Positions 13,161 through 26,900 of a DNA stretch of 64,000 bases are shown here, in pieces; the stretch's first letter is position 1; each line of letters opens with the position of its first letter. The position numbers and the translations under genes were made by a program. Under the pieces are notes generated by a model that ran no database searches, was not told where the DNA came from, and saw nothing but the letters and a program-made list of their open reading frames with translations. The stretch is from NCBI GenBank assembly GCA_035048485.1, contig CM068585.1, forward strand, positions 19,276,501 to 19,340,500, in the 5' to 3' direction. Origin of the DNA: Pteria penguin (Eukaryota; Mollusca; Bivalvia; Pterioida; Pteriidae).

Positions 13161-13793
13161 ATGTTCCGTCTCCTATATCGGTCCGTGACACGTGCGCAGG
13201 CGAGTTCACTTTCGAACGGGAAAGCTATTAAATCAGAATTGTTATCATGCAATCGTAAGGTGAACGATGTCGGATTGTTTTTATACAATAGGGTCATAAA
13301 TTCGTTTCATTCTTCTGCAACTATGTCAAGTAACGAGGTCTACAAGGTGAAAGTGAAAACTGGAGATCGAAAGAGAGCAGGCACGGATGCTAATGTACAA
13401 ATTGTACTTCATGACTGCAAAGGAAATTTTACTAACGAATCTAAGCTTGATAACTTCTTAAGAGACGATTTTGAAAGAGGCCGAACGGATAAATTTACTA
13501 TAAAAGATAAAACAAAACTAGAAGAAATTCATTATATCGAAATATGGCGGGATGATGCTGGACTTTTCAGTGATTGGTATGTTGATCACGTGTCTGTGAC
13601 CATCAAAAGCAAAGATCAAGAATTTATGTTCCCTATTTACAGGTGGATAAGACCGCATTTCAAGTATAAAATCGTTCATTTGGATACATTTCTACCCCAG
13701 GATGACCCCCATACTGACCAAAGGAGACTGGAACTAGAGGAAAAGAAGGGGGTGTATGAATATGATCAGAAGGCCCCTGGATGTCCATGTCAG
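13161..13793 (+). CDS. Lipoxygenase alternative first exon A: leader plus complete PLAT domain
   Basis: 211 codons ending in a phase-0 CAG/GTAAGG donor. An in-frame TGA 18 bases upstream fixes the 5' limit of the frame. The PLAT (C2-like beta-barrel) domain starts near residue 60 and has the [13 protein letters not shown] calcium-loop signature (about 67-79), the tryptophan motif [15 protein letters not shown] and FLPQDDP, then a linker ending GCPCQ. PLAT domains bind membranes in a calcium-dependent way. Residues 1-54 lie before the domain: [17 protein letters not shown] is rich in Arg and Ser with no acidic residue, resembling a mitochondrial presequence. A second ATG at 13323 (Met55, MSSNEVYKV) could give a 666-aa cytosolic form. 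The frame is intact. A CAG at 13150-13152 could be a 3' splice site, so a 5' non-coding exon is possible. Confidence 0.9.
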
Positions 13794-16408
13794 GTAAGGC
13801 TATATAATAATATCGAGAAGGGGAGGTGTAATTTGAACTTTTGTTCTATAATTCTATGCAAATACATATACACGTATTTAAATGTATTGAACAGAGAAAA
13901 ATAACACCAGAAAAACGAATTCAAAACGATATCAATATTCTTTTATGAGGCAGTTTTTAATTTCGTTCATTCAAGAAGTTTTATTGTCACACGTTAAGTA
14001 GAAGGAACGAAGGGTGTGGTACTGAATATTGTAAAGGTAAGCTGATTTATACTGTCAATAAAGCGTTTGTAGATTTCTTTATGATAAGTGAAGATTGGGG
14101 AGATGGGCATCTCTATGGTACGTGATGTTCGGGGAAGACAGAGTTGGGAAAGAGACACCATCGAACTGCTTTGAGAATCTGTAAACATTATCTGTAACAC
14201 TTGTAGTCACTGTAATAGTCTACTCAATGTCTCCATGGATATTCAGTGGGAAAACACCGCGCTAGAAATCTGTTAACTCATTCAATTGCTCTGTGGATAT
14301 TTAGCGGTCAAAACACCGTGTTGGAACTCTATCTATTGAATGTCGCCATGGATATTCATTGGTCAAAACAGCGCGTTAGAACTCTGTCTATTGAATTTCG
14401 CCATGGATATTCAGTGGTCAAAACAGCGCGTTAGAACTCTATCTATTGAATGTCGCCATGGATATTTAGTGGTCAAAACAGCGCGCTAGAACTCTATCTT
14501 TTGAATGTCACCATGGATATTCAGTGGTCAAAACAGCGCGCTAGAACTCTATCTTTTGAATGTCGCCATGGATATTCAGTGGTCAAACACTGTGCTATCC
14601 GTTCAGTGTCTATATATGTATTCAGCGGTCATATCAACCCACTGAAACTCTTTTTACCCATATACATTCAGTGGTAAAAACTCCACGTGTGGAACTATAT
14701 CTACCCACTCAGTATCTGTTGTTTTCTCTGGCTCAGTACGGATTTAGAGGATGTGGGGAATCCCCCCCCCCTTTTTTTGGGCCACAAGTTTACACGGCAT
14801 GTATAGATGATAGATTATAACATTGAAAACACTCAAATAATAAGAGTAAAACCCATATTTGGAACCCAAAATTGCTGAGTGTTTGGGCTAATACTTAACT
14901 TTCATGTGTACCCCACCCCATTTTCCGAAATCGTGGATTCGCCACTATGGGTAGTCCATTATCTTTCACAATCAGAAGACTGGTCGCCCACATATAGGAC
15001 AAATAATTTCCCGATTTGTTAAATTACAAATAAAATAAACAGACCCAATGGCTTTTTATCTGATAACTTTCTTTATAAAGCTGTAAACGTCAATATATAT
15101 CCAAGGGTCACGTAAAAAGCACATTTGATATGCACGCACTTGTAGACATCGTATTTTAAGAAAGGGATTTTTTTTCTCAACAATATGGTGTATGAACATG
15201 AAACTTTTTCATTTTTCATGTTTTGAATGCCTATATTGTGTAATCTCGAGCGCGTAGAATATAGATCCAGTGGTAAGATTTTTTTCAGAACATTGATTCA
15301 AACGTCCGATTTTTCGAGATTGTTTAAAAAATCAAACAAGTTTTATCATTTTCCGGTCATCTGTTAGACCAAATTCTCTGAAAGAATACCAGTACACCTT
15401 GACACACTTTCAAAATAGGTCAAGTTAATTAATGTGATATTCTTAGGAGATGACTTGCCGTATTGCCCTTCATGAATCATACTGCACGAAAACACGTTCT
15501 GTTTTTATCTAACACATTATCCTTTACACCTGTGAGTTTAGGAGATGACGCCTGTTATACTGAGGTTTCTTACTTACAATACCATATACGATTTAAATTG
15601 AGTATAACAGTCCAAACTGAAACTATGTTTTGTCCATGGTGATGATAACTGACTGGTTTGCTATATACCTAGATAACACCTGCATTTGCCTGAACCCCAC
15701 CCACCCCACCCCCTCATTCCGCTTACTAATGTATCAGAGACTATTGAAGCAGGGAAGATGACGAGTGAAGTCTGTTCTAGTCTAAACAGAAAGGCAGTAA
15801 TGTGTAGATCGTGTACAGTGGATACAAAAGCTACTCTTTTATTTAGTTGCTCTGAACACTGACTTCCGTAATTATTTCTGTATCTGTAAAACTCGAACAA
15901 TGACAAAGCAAATAGAATATTAAAGTCAACATAACTATTTTACGAGTAGGTGTATAAATATATTACTAGAGCTTTTTAAACATTGATTTAGCATTTACAC
16001 ATTCCTTAGCAAAGCATCAGGGGGTGGGGCTCGAAAATTGATGAGGAACATAAGGTTCAGTAGCGAAATGGGATACCTCAAAATACGATTAATGGATAAT
16101 CCCATGCAATTTTACTCCTGCCAATTCTCCATGCCGGCATCAATACAGTTCCCACGTCCTAGCTATACACGTTGTTTGAGAGGCAGTTTTAAGATTTATC
16201 ATTGACTACTAGATGTCATTAAGAAGGACTTAAATCGATGGGAAGTTAGTATTGTATCTCTAGACCCACGATCTTCTAAGCCATTACCTAAAGGAGAATC
16301 TGTTTCCGAGTACATTGATCAATGTGCATGATGTACAGGGGCGTAGCTACCATTACGCCAAATACGCACGTGCGTACACATCATTTTGTCAAAAATGTAG
16401 TGTCTCAT

Positions 16409-16441
<33 letters not shown>

Positions 16442-19400
16442 TCGTTTTCCTTTCCGGATTGATAATACTGTTGTAATTCCTTTGATACAAGTTCAGAATG
16501 ACGACTTTATCCTTCTTTTTAAAAAACACCAAAATCCAATAGCTTCTGCTGGGGTTCGCCCCTGGGCTCCCACCAGGACTTGGACCCACTGGGGATTCAA
16601 GGCAGCTCCCAAACCCCTTGCCTGTCTGGTGCGTACACATCATTTGCACTCTGGCCACGCCCCTCATGTATACTGTATATACGTACCCAGAACGAGCACA
16701 GTGATCAGTGTGTATTATGTATACTGTATATACGTACCCATAACGAGTACAGTGATCAATGTGTATGATGTATGCTGTATATACGTACCCGGAACGAGTA
16801 CAGTGATCAATGTGTATGATGTATGCTGTATATACGTACCCGGAACGAGTACAGTGATCAATGTGTATGATGTATACTGTATATACGTACCCAAAACGAG
16901 TACAGTGATCAATGTGCACGATGTATACTGTATATACGTACCCAGAACGAGGACAGTGATCAATGTGTATGATGTATACTATATATACGTACTCAGAACG
17001 AGTACAGGGATCAATGTGTACGATGTATACTGTATATACGTACCCAGAACGAGTACAGTGATCAATGTGCACGATGTATACTGTATATACATACCCAGAA
17101 CGAGCACAGTGATCAATGTGTATGATGTATACTGTATATACATACCCGGAACGAGTACAATGATCAATGTGTATGCTGTATACTGTATATACGTACCCAG
17201 AACGAGCACAGTGATGAATGTGTACGATGTATACTGTATATGCGTACCCAGAACGAGGACAGTGATCAATGTGTATGATGTATACTGTATATACGTACCC
17301 AGAACGAGTACAGTGATCAATGTGTACGATGTATACTGTATATACGTAACCAGAACGAGTACAGTGATCAATGTGCACGATGTATACTGTATATACGTAC
17401 CCAGAACGAGGACAGTGATCAATGTGTACGATGTATACTGTATATACGTACCCAGAACGAGGACAGTGATCAGTGTGTACGATGTATACTGTATATACGT
17501 ACCCAGAACGAGTACAGTGATCAATGTGTACGATGTATACTGTATATACGTAACCAGAACGAGTACAGAGATCAATGTGTACGATGTATACTGTATATAC
17601 GTACCCAGAACGAGTACAGTGATCAATGCGCACGATGTATAATGTATATACGTACCCAGAACGAGTACAGTGATCAATGTGCACGATGTATACTGTATAT
17701 ACGTACCCAGAACGAGTACAGTGATCAATGTGTATGATGTATACTGTATATACGTACTCAGAACGAGTACAGTGATCAATGTGTACGATAAATACAGTAT
17801 ATACGTACCCAGAACGAGTACAGTGATCAATGTGCAAGATGTATACTGTATATACATACCCAGAACGAGCACAGTGATCATTGGGTACGATGTATACTGT
17901 ATATACGCACCCAGAACGAGGACAGTGATCAATGTGTATGATGTATACTGTATATACATACCCAGAACGAGCACAGTGATCAGTGTGTATGATGTATACT
18001 GTATATACATACCCAGGACGAGTACATTGATGAATGTGTACGATGTATACTGTATATACGTACCCAGAACGAGTACAGTGATCAATTTGTACGATGTATA
18101 CTGTATATACGTACCCAGAACGAGTACAGTGATCAATGTACACGATGTATACTGTATATACGTACCCGGAACGAGTACAGTGATCAATGTGTACGATGTA
18201 TACTGTATATACGTACCCAGAACGAGTACAGTGATCAATGTGTATGATGTATACTGTATATAAGTACCCAGAACGAGTACAGGGATCAATGTGTATGATG
18301 TATACTGTATATACGTACTCAGAACGAGTACAGTGATCAATGTGCACGATGTATACTGTATATACGTACCCAGAACGAGTACAGTAATCAATGTGCACGA
18401 TGTATACTGTATATACGTACCCAGAACGAGTACAGTGATCAATGTGCACGATGTATACTGTATATACGTACCCAGAACGAGGACAGTGATCAATGTGTAT
18501 GATTTATACTGTATATAGGTACCCAGAACGAGGACAGTGATCAATGTGTACGATGTATACTGTATATACATACCCAGAGCGAGTACAGTGATCAATGTGG
18601 AAGATGTTTACTGTATATATGTACTCAGAACGAGTACAGTGATCAATGTGTAGATGTATACTGTATATACGTACCCAGAACCAGTACAGTGATCAATGTG
18701 TATGATGTGTGCTGTATATACGCACCCAGAACGAGTACAGTGATCAATGTGCACGATGTATACTGTATATACGTACCCAGAACGAGTACAGTGATGAATG
18801 TGTATGATGTATACTGTATATACGTACCCAGAACGAGTACAGTGATCAGTGTGTATGATGTATACTGTATATACGTACCCAGAACGAGTACAGTGATCAA
18901 TGTGTATGATGTATGCTGTATATACGTACCTAGAACGAGTACAGTGATCAATGTGTATGATGTATGCTGTATATACGTACCAAGAACGAGGACAGTGATC
19001 AATGTGTATGATGTATGCTGTATATACGTACCCAGAACGAGTACAGTGATCAATGTGTACGATGTATACTGTATATACATACCCAGAACGAGCACAGTGA
19101 TCAGTGTGTATGATGTATACTGTATATACGTACCCAGAACGAGCACAGTGATCAATGTGTAAGATGTATATTGTATATACGTACCCGGAACGAGTACAGA
19201 GATCAATGTGTACGATGTATACTGTATATACGTACCCAGAACGAGTACAGTGATCAATGCGCACGATGTATAATGTATATACGTACCCAGAACGAGTACA
19301 GTGATCAATGTGCACGATGTATACTGTATATACGTACCCAGAACGAGTACAGTGATCAATGTGTATGATGTATACTGTATATACGTACTCAGAACGAGTA

Positions 19401-22400
19401 CAGTGATCAATCTTGCAGCGGGTTACTCTATGTATTGTGCAGTTAAAAATACTTGCAACTGATTATTGTAAAAAGATTTCATTGTTGATAAATGAATTGA
19501 AAATCATAGAGTCTTCCTCTAATATATATCATTATCAATTGTTTGTCGTATGTAAGGTCCCCGCCCCTTTTCCTGCTCGTGCCATTGCTCGTCCTTCGCA
19601 TCCTTCACAAGGATCAATGGACCGTGTAACACATTGAATGACCAAGGACTTAGAGAAATATTGTCATAATAGTGAGTAGATTTACAATAATGGATGTGTG
19701 GGCTGTATATAAAAGCTGTAGTACCTACACAATACACACACTTGTCATTGTGGAATTATTTAAGTTATACAATATATCCACTAGAGACCATGCAGTCGCT
19801 ATAAATTTGATAAACATATTTATGTATGAAGGTCATAAATTTTTGAACGTCCACATGTATCCAATTTAACATGTCTATTTTGCATTGTAAACATGGTTAT
19901 ATTAATAATGTAGCAGTCACCATGCTTTGGTCTTATTTTTAGTGTCTTGGGGTAACTATAGTTTACAGCTAAAATACGATATAATTACATATATATCAGT
20001 GTTAAAATAAATGTTGAAAACTGTATTGAAGATAAGAAATAATGTTAAAGATATGGTGCGGGACATCATCACTACTGAACACTTAGGAATGTTGACTGCT
20101 AGTGAACACTTAGGAATGTTGACTGCCAGTGAACACTTAGGAATGTTGACTGCCAGTGAACACTTAGGAATGTTGACAGCTAGTGAACACTTAGGAATGT
20201 TGACAGCTAGTGAACACTTAGGAATGTTGACTGCTAGTGAACACTTAGGAATGTTGACTGCTAGTGAACACTTAGAAATGTTGACTGCCAATGAACACTT
20301 AGGAATGTTGACTGCTAGTGAACACTTAGGAATGTGGACTGCCAGTGAACACTTAGGAATGTTGACTGCTAGTGAACACTTAGGAATGTTGACTGCTAGT
20401 GAACACTTAGGAATCTTGACTGCCAGTTAACACTTAGGAATGTTGACTGCTAGTGAAGACTTAGGAATGTTGACTGCTAGTGAGCACTTAGTAATCTTGA
20501 CTGCTAGTGAACACTTAGGAAAGTTGACTGCTAGTGAACACTTAGGAATGTTGACTGCTAGTGAAAACTTAAGAATGTTGACTGCTAGTGAACACTTAGG
20601 AACCTTGACTGCTAGTGAACACTTAGGAATGTTGACTGCTAGTGAACACTTAGGAAAGTTGACTGCTAGTGAACACTTAGAAATGTCGACTGCTAGTGAG
20701 CACTTTCGGCTTTGTGTATCCAGAGATCCGCACCCGGCGCGTGAAGATGTTTTAAAGATCATGAACTGCTACAAAGTTTGGTGACCACCCGGCATTCTGA
20801 TGGCCCAATAGTTCGAAAGTCCGGTATTTCGAAGAAGGCCCAATAGTTCGGAACTCCTGCAATTCAACAGTGCGGAGGCCCAAAAGTCCGAAGATTCGAT
20901 AATCCGAAGAACTAATACACCGCGGTCCTATAGTCTGAAAGTCCGATACTCTGAAGGACCTTCGACATAACGGTTCTTCGGTCTATCGGACCTTCGGACT
21001 ATCGGACCTCCGAACTGTTTGACCTTCGGAATATCGACTGATTACCGTAAAAGACAGTCACTAAACGGGATCTGTCGCTGGGCTCCTGCTTTTGAGCACC
21101 CCTCATTGTGGACATCTAAGATCCTGCTTATTATCGAAAACATGAGTACTTGAATTATGTATCTTTAAGACGTTCCCTTGCTTTAGTATACATTCTAGTA
21201 GTGCATGTACATGTATGTCGAAAGCGAGGGAACGTTTCAAAATACATATTTCGAGAATCCATGATAGAGAGCCCTCGCTACGGACAGCTAGGTAGTCCTA
21301 TAATGTATTGGTCATATATTATAGGACTTGTACAGCTGGAGAGTTTAACATACTAATGAATACCCTTGTTATGTACAGCTATGGGAATCTTGATCTGTTG
21401 ATTACCTATGCCGTAGACAGATAGGGATCTTAACCTGTTGAGTACATATGGTGTAGACAGCCAGGGATCTCGACCTGTTGACTACCAATCAACAGGTCAA
21501 GATCCCTAGCTGTCTATGGCATAGGTACTCAACAAGTCAAGATCCCTGACTGTGTACGGCATAGGTACTCAACAGGTCAAGATCCCTAGCTCTCTACGGC
21601 ATAGGGACTCAACATGTCAAGATAATTAGCTGTCTACGGCATAGGTAATCAACAGGTCAAATTCCATAGCTGTCTACGGCATAGGTAATCAACGAGTCAA
21701 AACCCTTAGCTGTCTACAGCATAGGTAAACAATAGGTCAAATTCTCTGGCTGTCTACGGCATAGGTAATCAACAAGTCAAGATCCCTAGCTGTCTACGAC
21801 ATAGCTCGATAGGTACTCAACAGGTCAGGATCCCTATGGATCTTGACCTGTTGAGTACCGATGCCGTTGACAGCTACGGATCTTGACCTGTTGATTAGCT
21901 ATGCCGTTGACAGCTAGGGATCTTGACCTGTTGATTAGCTATGCCGTTGACAGCTAAGGATCTTGATCTGTTGATTACGTATACCATAGACAGACAGCTA
22001 GGGATCTTGACCTGTTGAGTACCTATGCTGTAGACAGCTAGGGATCTTCACCTGTTGAGTACCTATGCCGTAGACAGCCAGGGATCTTGATCTGTTAATT
22101 ACCTATGCCGTAGGTAGTCAGGGATCTTGGCGTATTGAGTACCTATGGTGTAGACAGCCAGGAATCTTCACCTGTTGAGCATCTATGCCGTTGACATCTG
22201 GAAGAGGAATGCTGTCCAAAAAATTACAGGAATCGTGGCCTTTGGACTTTGATTTTTTTAACGATTTTTTTCTGCGAAATACCTTGTTTTGGCAACTCCT
22301 CCTAATGCCTTTGATGGATTTTGATGAAACGTTGAAAGAATACCATATGAAGCTGTGCATATTGGAAGGGGAATGTTGTCCAATATATTCACAGGAGTTA

Positions 22401-23847
22401 TGACGCCCGAGGTTTTTTTTAGATTTATCAGTTCAAAATATCGTGTCCACGTAACTCCTCCTAAATTCTTTGGTGGATTTTGATGAAACTTGGTACGAAG
22501 AAAGATGACATAAAGATGTGCATATACAAAAGGAATTTCGACATCTCTTCAAAATTTAATACAACTGTAGTCGGTGTATCTATGAAAGGAAGGTGTGTCA
22601 GCATGGGTAGATAGATGCGCGAAGAAGATCAATAGATTTATTAACAATTGAAGAAAAATACTGAACTATTTTACCAGTTTCAAAGGCAATATACATTTAC
22701 CGCAGTTGGATTGGATATTTAGTTCTAGTTTGTATGACATCTAGAATAACAAAATGTGGGCATATTATGTGCTGGTTTAGCGGTACCCTATTTTTATCTA
22801 GTAACGAGAACTCTGTCTCTTGACAATGTAGTATCTTACCTCACACTGTAACACCAAATAGATATGAAAAGATTCTTTGAAGATATAAATTGTATCTTAT
22901 TTGTGTGACAATTGTCAACAAGTGTAGGTTTCAATTTTGATATTACGAGGAAATGTGATTCATAAAAGTTTTCAATACTTGAGAAGGATGGCATCGCTAG
23001 TTGACAATGTACTTGTTTATTTTTAGAAGCACTTACGATATAGGACTCATTGTGCGAAATAGCAACATACTTCCTGATCAGCAGGTCGTATTGTTAACCG
23101 ACATTATACTAAGGGACCCGGATTGTGTCTAACTGAAGTTTTTAAACAGGTCTGAAGTAACTTGATGGGTTTGGTAATCCATTCATCCATCCATCCATCC
23201 TTATATGCATCGATCAATCTTTCTAATCCATCCATCCATCCATCTATTCACCCGTCCATCCATCCATCCTTCCAATCCATCCGTCCGCACAAGAACATTT
23301 ACCTACTTCCATATACATATACAAAAATCTTTCTTCCCTTCCATATCTCCATCCATCCGATTAAAACTTATAGATAACTTCAAGACTTCCTTACAAGTTC
23401 TTATTCATGTATTTTTCATTTATTTATTGACTGATTTTTCCCGTGATACTACGTTATTTACAACTTCGTATAGTTATTGGTTTGAACTAAACAACATAAA
23501 TAATGTACAGGAGATCAATCGACTATAGCGTATCCTCATTGAACGTTCATGGTTCGTACATTCTATTAAAGCAGAATGAAGGAATACTATCAATTTTTAA
23601 TGCATTGTATTTCCGTGTCAATATTCTTGCTAAATATCACGATAGTGCTCTACAGATGTAGGCACATAAACTGATGAAGCACTCTTATCCGTAAAATAAT
23701 AATAATATCTTTTGTGATGATCCGAGACGATACCTCTTGGGGCTCCTACTTGATACACTTCATGCACATCACGCAGACTGGTGTTTATACCTGCACACGT
23801 ACATGACTATCACAGTTCCAGAGGGGGTTGAACTCTCCTTTCATCAC

Positions 23848-23916
<69 letters not shown>

Positions 23917-26900
23917 CGTCCGCCCTTCCATCTGTCCGTCCATTAACCATCCAACCCAGCTGACTGGCTAACTAGCTAGCTACCTACCCACCTACCTACG
24001 TGTCTGTCTCTATATGTCTAACGAATTAATACATTAGATTTATAATTGAATTTATTTTGAAAAACAAAGTTCTATCATATCGGCAATGTGATGATAAAGA
24101 AATCGTGTATTCAAGTATTTTTTTCTGGTGGAAGTACGTGCATGAGTGTTTTACGTGACCACTTCCTTAATATTTTGAAAGTTTCGTGTATTCTCTACTA
24201 GAAGGCGCTCTCAAGTTCGTATTTCCTTCTGTTGACGATTAGATAAAGTCCGATGCGTAACGTGGTTTACCAAATGATCACGGCTTCTCGCTGCTTTTCC
24301 TTCAATTCTATTTCGGCGTCATCATTTTGTAGTATACATTGTCGTATTGCCTCGATGTCTCTTGTTGACACACAGATTGATTGATTGATTTTTGTTTTAC
24401 GTCACACACCACGAATATTTCACGTATATGGTGACGGCATCTGCCTGATGCGGGGCATACAAATTTTGACCTTTGCAACGGACCCACCCGAAGTAGTGAG
24501 GGATCTTTTACGTGCCATGCATACCACGACACGGAGCCTCGGTTTTTACTGTCTCATCCGAAAGACAGGACACCGGCATGGCCAGAGCGGGAATCGAACC
24601 CCGGCCTCCCGATCAGGAGTCCGGAGCGATACCACTAGGCCACGCCGGCTTTTTTAAAAGTCTACAACACCCGGTATTCCCAGGCGGTCACCCATCCAAG
24701 TACTGACCGGGCTCGACGTTGCTTAACTTCGGTGATCGGACGAAAACCGGTGTTTTCAACGTGATATGGTCGTAGACTTGACACACAGAAGTAAAGGGAA
24801 AGTGTGAGAAAGTAAAAGAAGAAATAGTCTCTGTTTATCATTACAATAACAGCCTTTATGAGGCAAATCAAAGAAAAACACGTGCACTTTATTTGTCCAT
24901 ATGTTTTAAGTTGAATAAACCTATATGGAGTTGAAGTATGAGAATTTTTACGTTTTATATACTCGTCGTAAGACGGGACGTATTATGTTATGGCGTTGTC
25001 CGTCCGTCCGTCCGAGGTCATGTTTTCCGGGCTTTTTTCTGCAGTCTTTCAAGGTATTGGATTGAAACTTAGCATAAATTTATATCAACGAAGGTCAGTG
25101 CCAGTTTGAATTTGGGTGTGATTGCTTTGGTTTTGCGAGAGTTACGGACCTTGAACTTAGAAATTTTCAAAGATTTTAGTTTTCCGGACTTTTGTCTACA
25201 GTGTTTCAATGTATTGGATTGAAATTGGACATATATATTTATATTATTGAGGGCCAGTACCAGTTCGCGATATAATTGCTTTGAATTTGCCAGAGTTATG
25301 CCCCTTGTTATTATTGATATTATTATTATTTTTTAAATGTTTTGCTTATGTTGTACCAAAATGCACCACAGAAAATTTTGAATGTATTTTGTGTCAGTGT
25401 TAAAATACTGTACAGTAGCTGCTGATTCCTGTTATACGCCCGTCTTTGACTGGACGTATTATGATATGGCGTTGTCCTTCTCTCCGGACTTTGTAGACAG
25501 GATACAAAGCAAACCGTTGGGGTTGAGACTGCCAAACTTGGTACATTTACTCCTTAAACCAAGACAAAGACGCCTAATGTTTTTCAAGGTTAAAGATCAA
25601 GGTCGTAGTATTACTTGGTAGAAACCCTTATATAGGCAGGATACAGATCATACCATTGGAGCTAGGACTGTCAAACTTGCTAGACTTACTCATCAAGCCA
25701 AGACAAAGACGCCTATTGTTTTTCGATGTCAGAGATCAAAGGTCAGTGTCGTAGTACTACTTGATAGGAAACCCTAGCAGACAGAAAACAGCCCAAACCG
25801 TTAGGGTTAGGACTGTTAACCTTGATAAAGTTACCCCCGTGCCAAGACTTGGTACAATTACTCCTCATGCCAAAATAAAAACGCATTGCTGGTGTTCAAT
25901 ATTCTAGTCAATAAGCCACATTAAATCAAAATGTGAACCTAAGAGCACCCTTTGCTAGATATGATGGTATATATATTGTTTATCACATGGTTTTGTGCGT
26001 AACTTCCATATTTGTACTGCATTTCAAAAAAGCACAAAAATCTTTACAAACAACGCTTTATCGCTGGTTCCTCGAAGTGTTCCACAAAATCTATATCGAT
26101 GCTACTCACAAAAATATTATCAGAAATTAAATCTGGCCTTTATAGATATTGCGAAACAGTATATTCCAGAAGTCGAATTAATCAAATATGGATCCTTAAA
26201 AATTCAAAAGAGTTGTTAGAACATCTAAAATCCAAAAGTTTTACTAAAATTCACTCCATCAAGTCTTTTGACTTTTTGACTCTTTACACAACGATACCTC
26301 ATCAGAAATTAAAAGACAGGTTAGCGGAAATTATTCAAAATGCATTTACTAGTAAAAACGAAGCTGAATTCATTCAGTCTTTGCTTTCGCAAGGGAAAAA
26401 ATGGCTCTTGGCTTCAATTTTACTTACAGATATATAGATGACTTGCTTTCAATTAATAATCCTTCATTCTCGGATTACCTTAGCATCATATATCCGAGTG
26501 AACTGGAGGTCAAAGACACGACAGAAAGTAGTAATTCTACTTCGTATTTAGATATTATGTTGTCTTTCGACATTAGTGATCAATTGAACACCTCACTCTA
26601 TGACAAACGTGACGATTTCAATTTCCCTATCACAAACTTTCCTTTCATAAGTAGCAACATTCCATCATCGCCCGCATACGGCGTATTCATATCTTAGTTA
26701 ATACGTTTTTCCAGAGCATGTTCAAATTACAATGACTTTGTTTCGAGGGCTAGGCGACTTTCAGTTAAGCTGCTCAACCAGGGTTATATGTGTGCTAGAC
26801 TAGCAACGTCACTGAGGAAGTTCTACAGTCGTTTTGAGACTCTTATTACTCCATATGATATCTCGTTATCCAGACTTTTAAATGATATTCTGGACTGAGA

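Noticed and set aside
16389..18449. 686-codon minus-strand reading frame with a 17-residue repeat
   Set aside because: It is produced by a 51-bp minisatellite whose period is a multiple of three. Long frames are open on both strands across the same DNA, and it runs into a transposon and GA repeat at its end.
16665..19411. CRISPR-like array
   Set aside because: Units are contiguous with no unique spacers, and the DNA is eukaryotic.
20011..20784. Reading frames of 111-139 codons on both strands (SEHLGMLTA repeat)
   Set aside because: Artefacts of the 27-bp minisatellite.
24660..24777. Functional stand-alone 5S rRNA gene
   Set aside because: The 5' end abuts an 11-bp target-site duplication shared with the far end of the SINE, so it is the head of a retrotransposed element.
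26395..26700. Intact reverse transcriptase
   Set aside because: Motifs are split over frames with a deletion before the YIDD box and stops after it, so it is a dead fragment.
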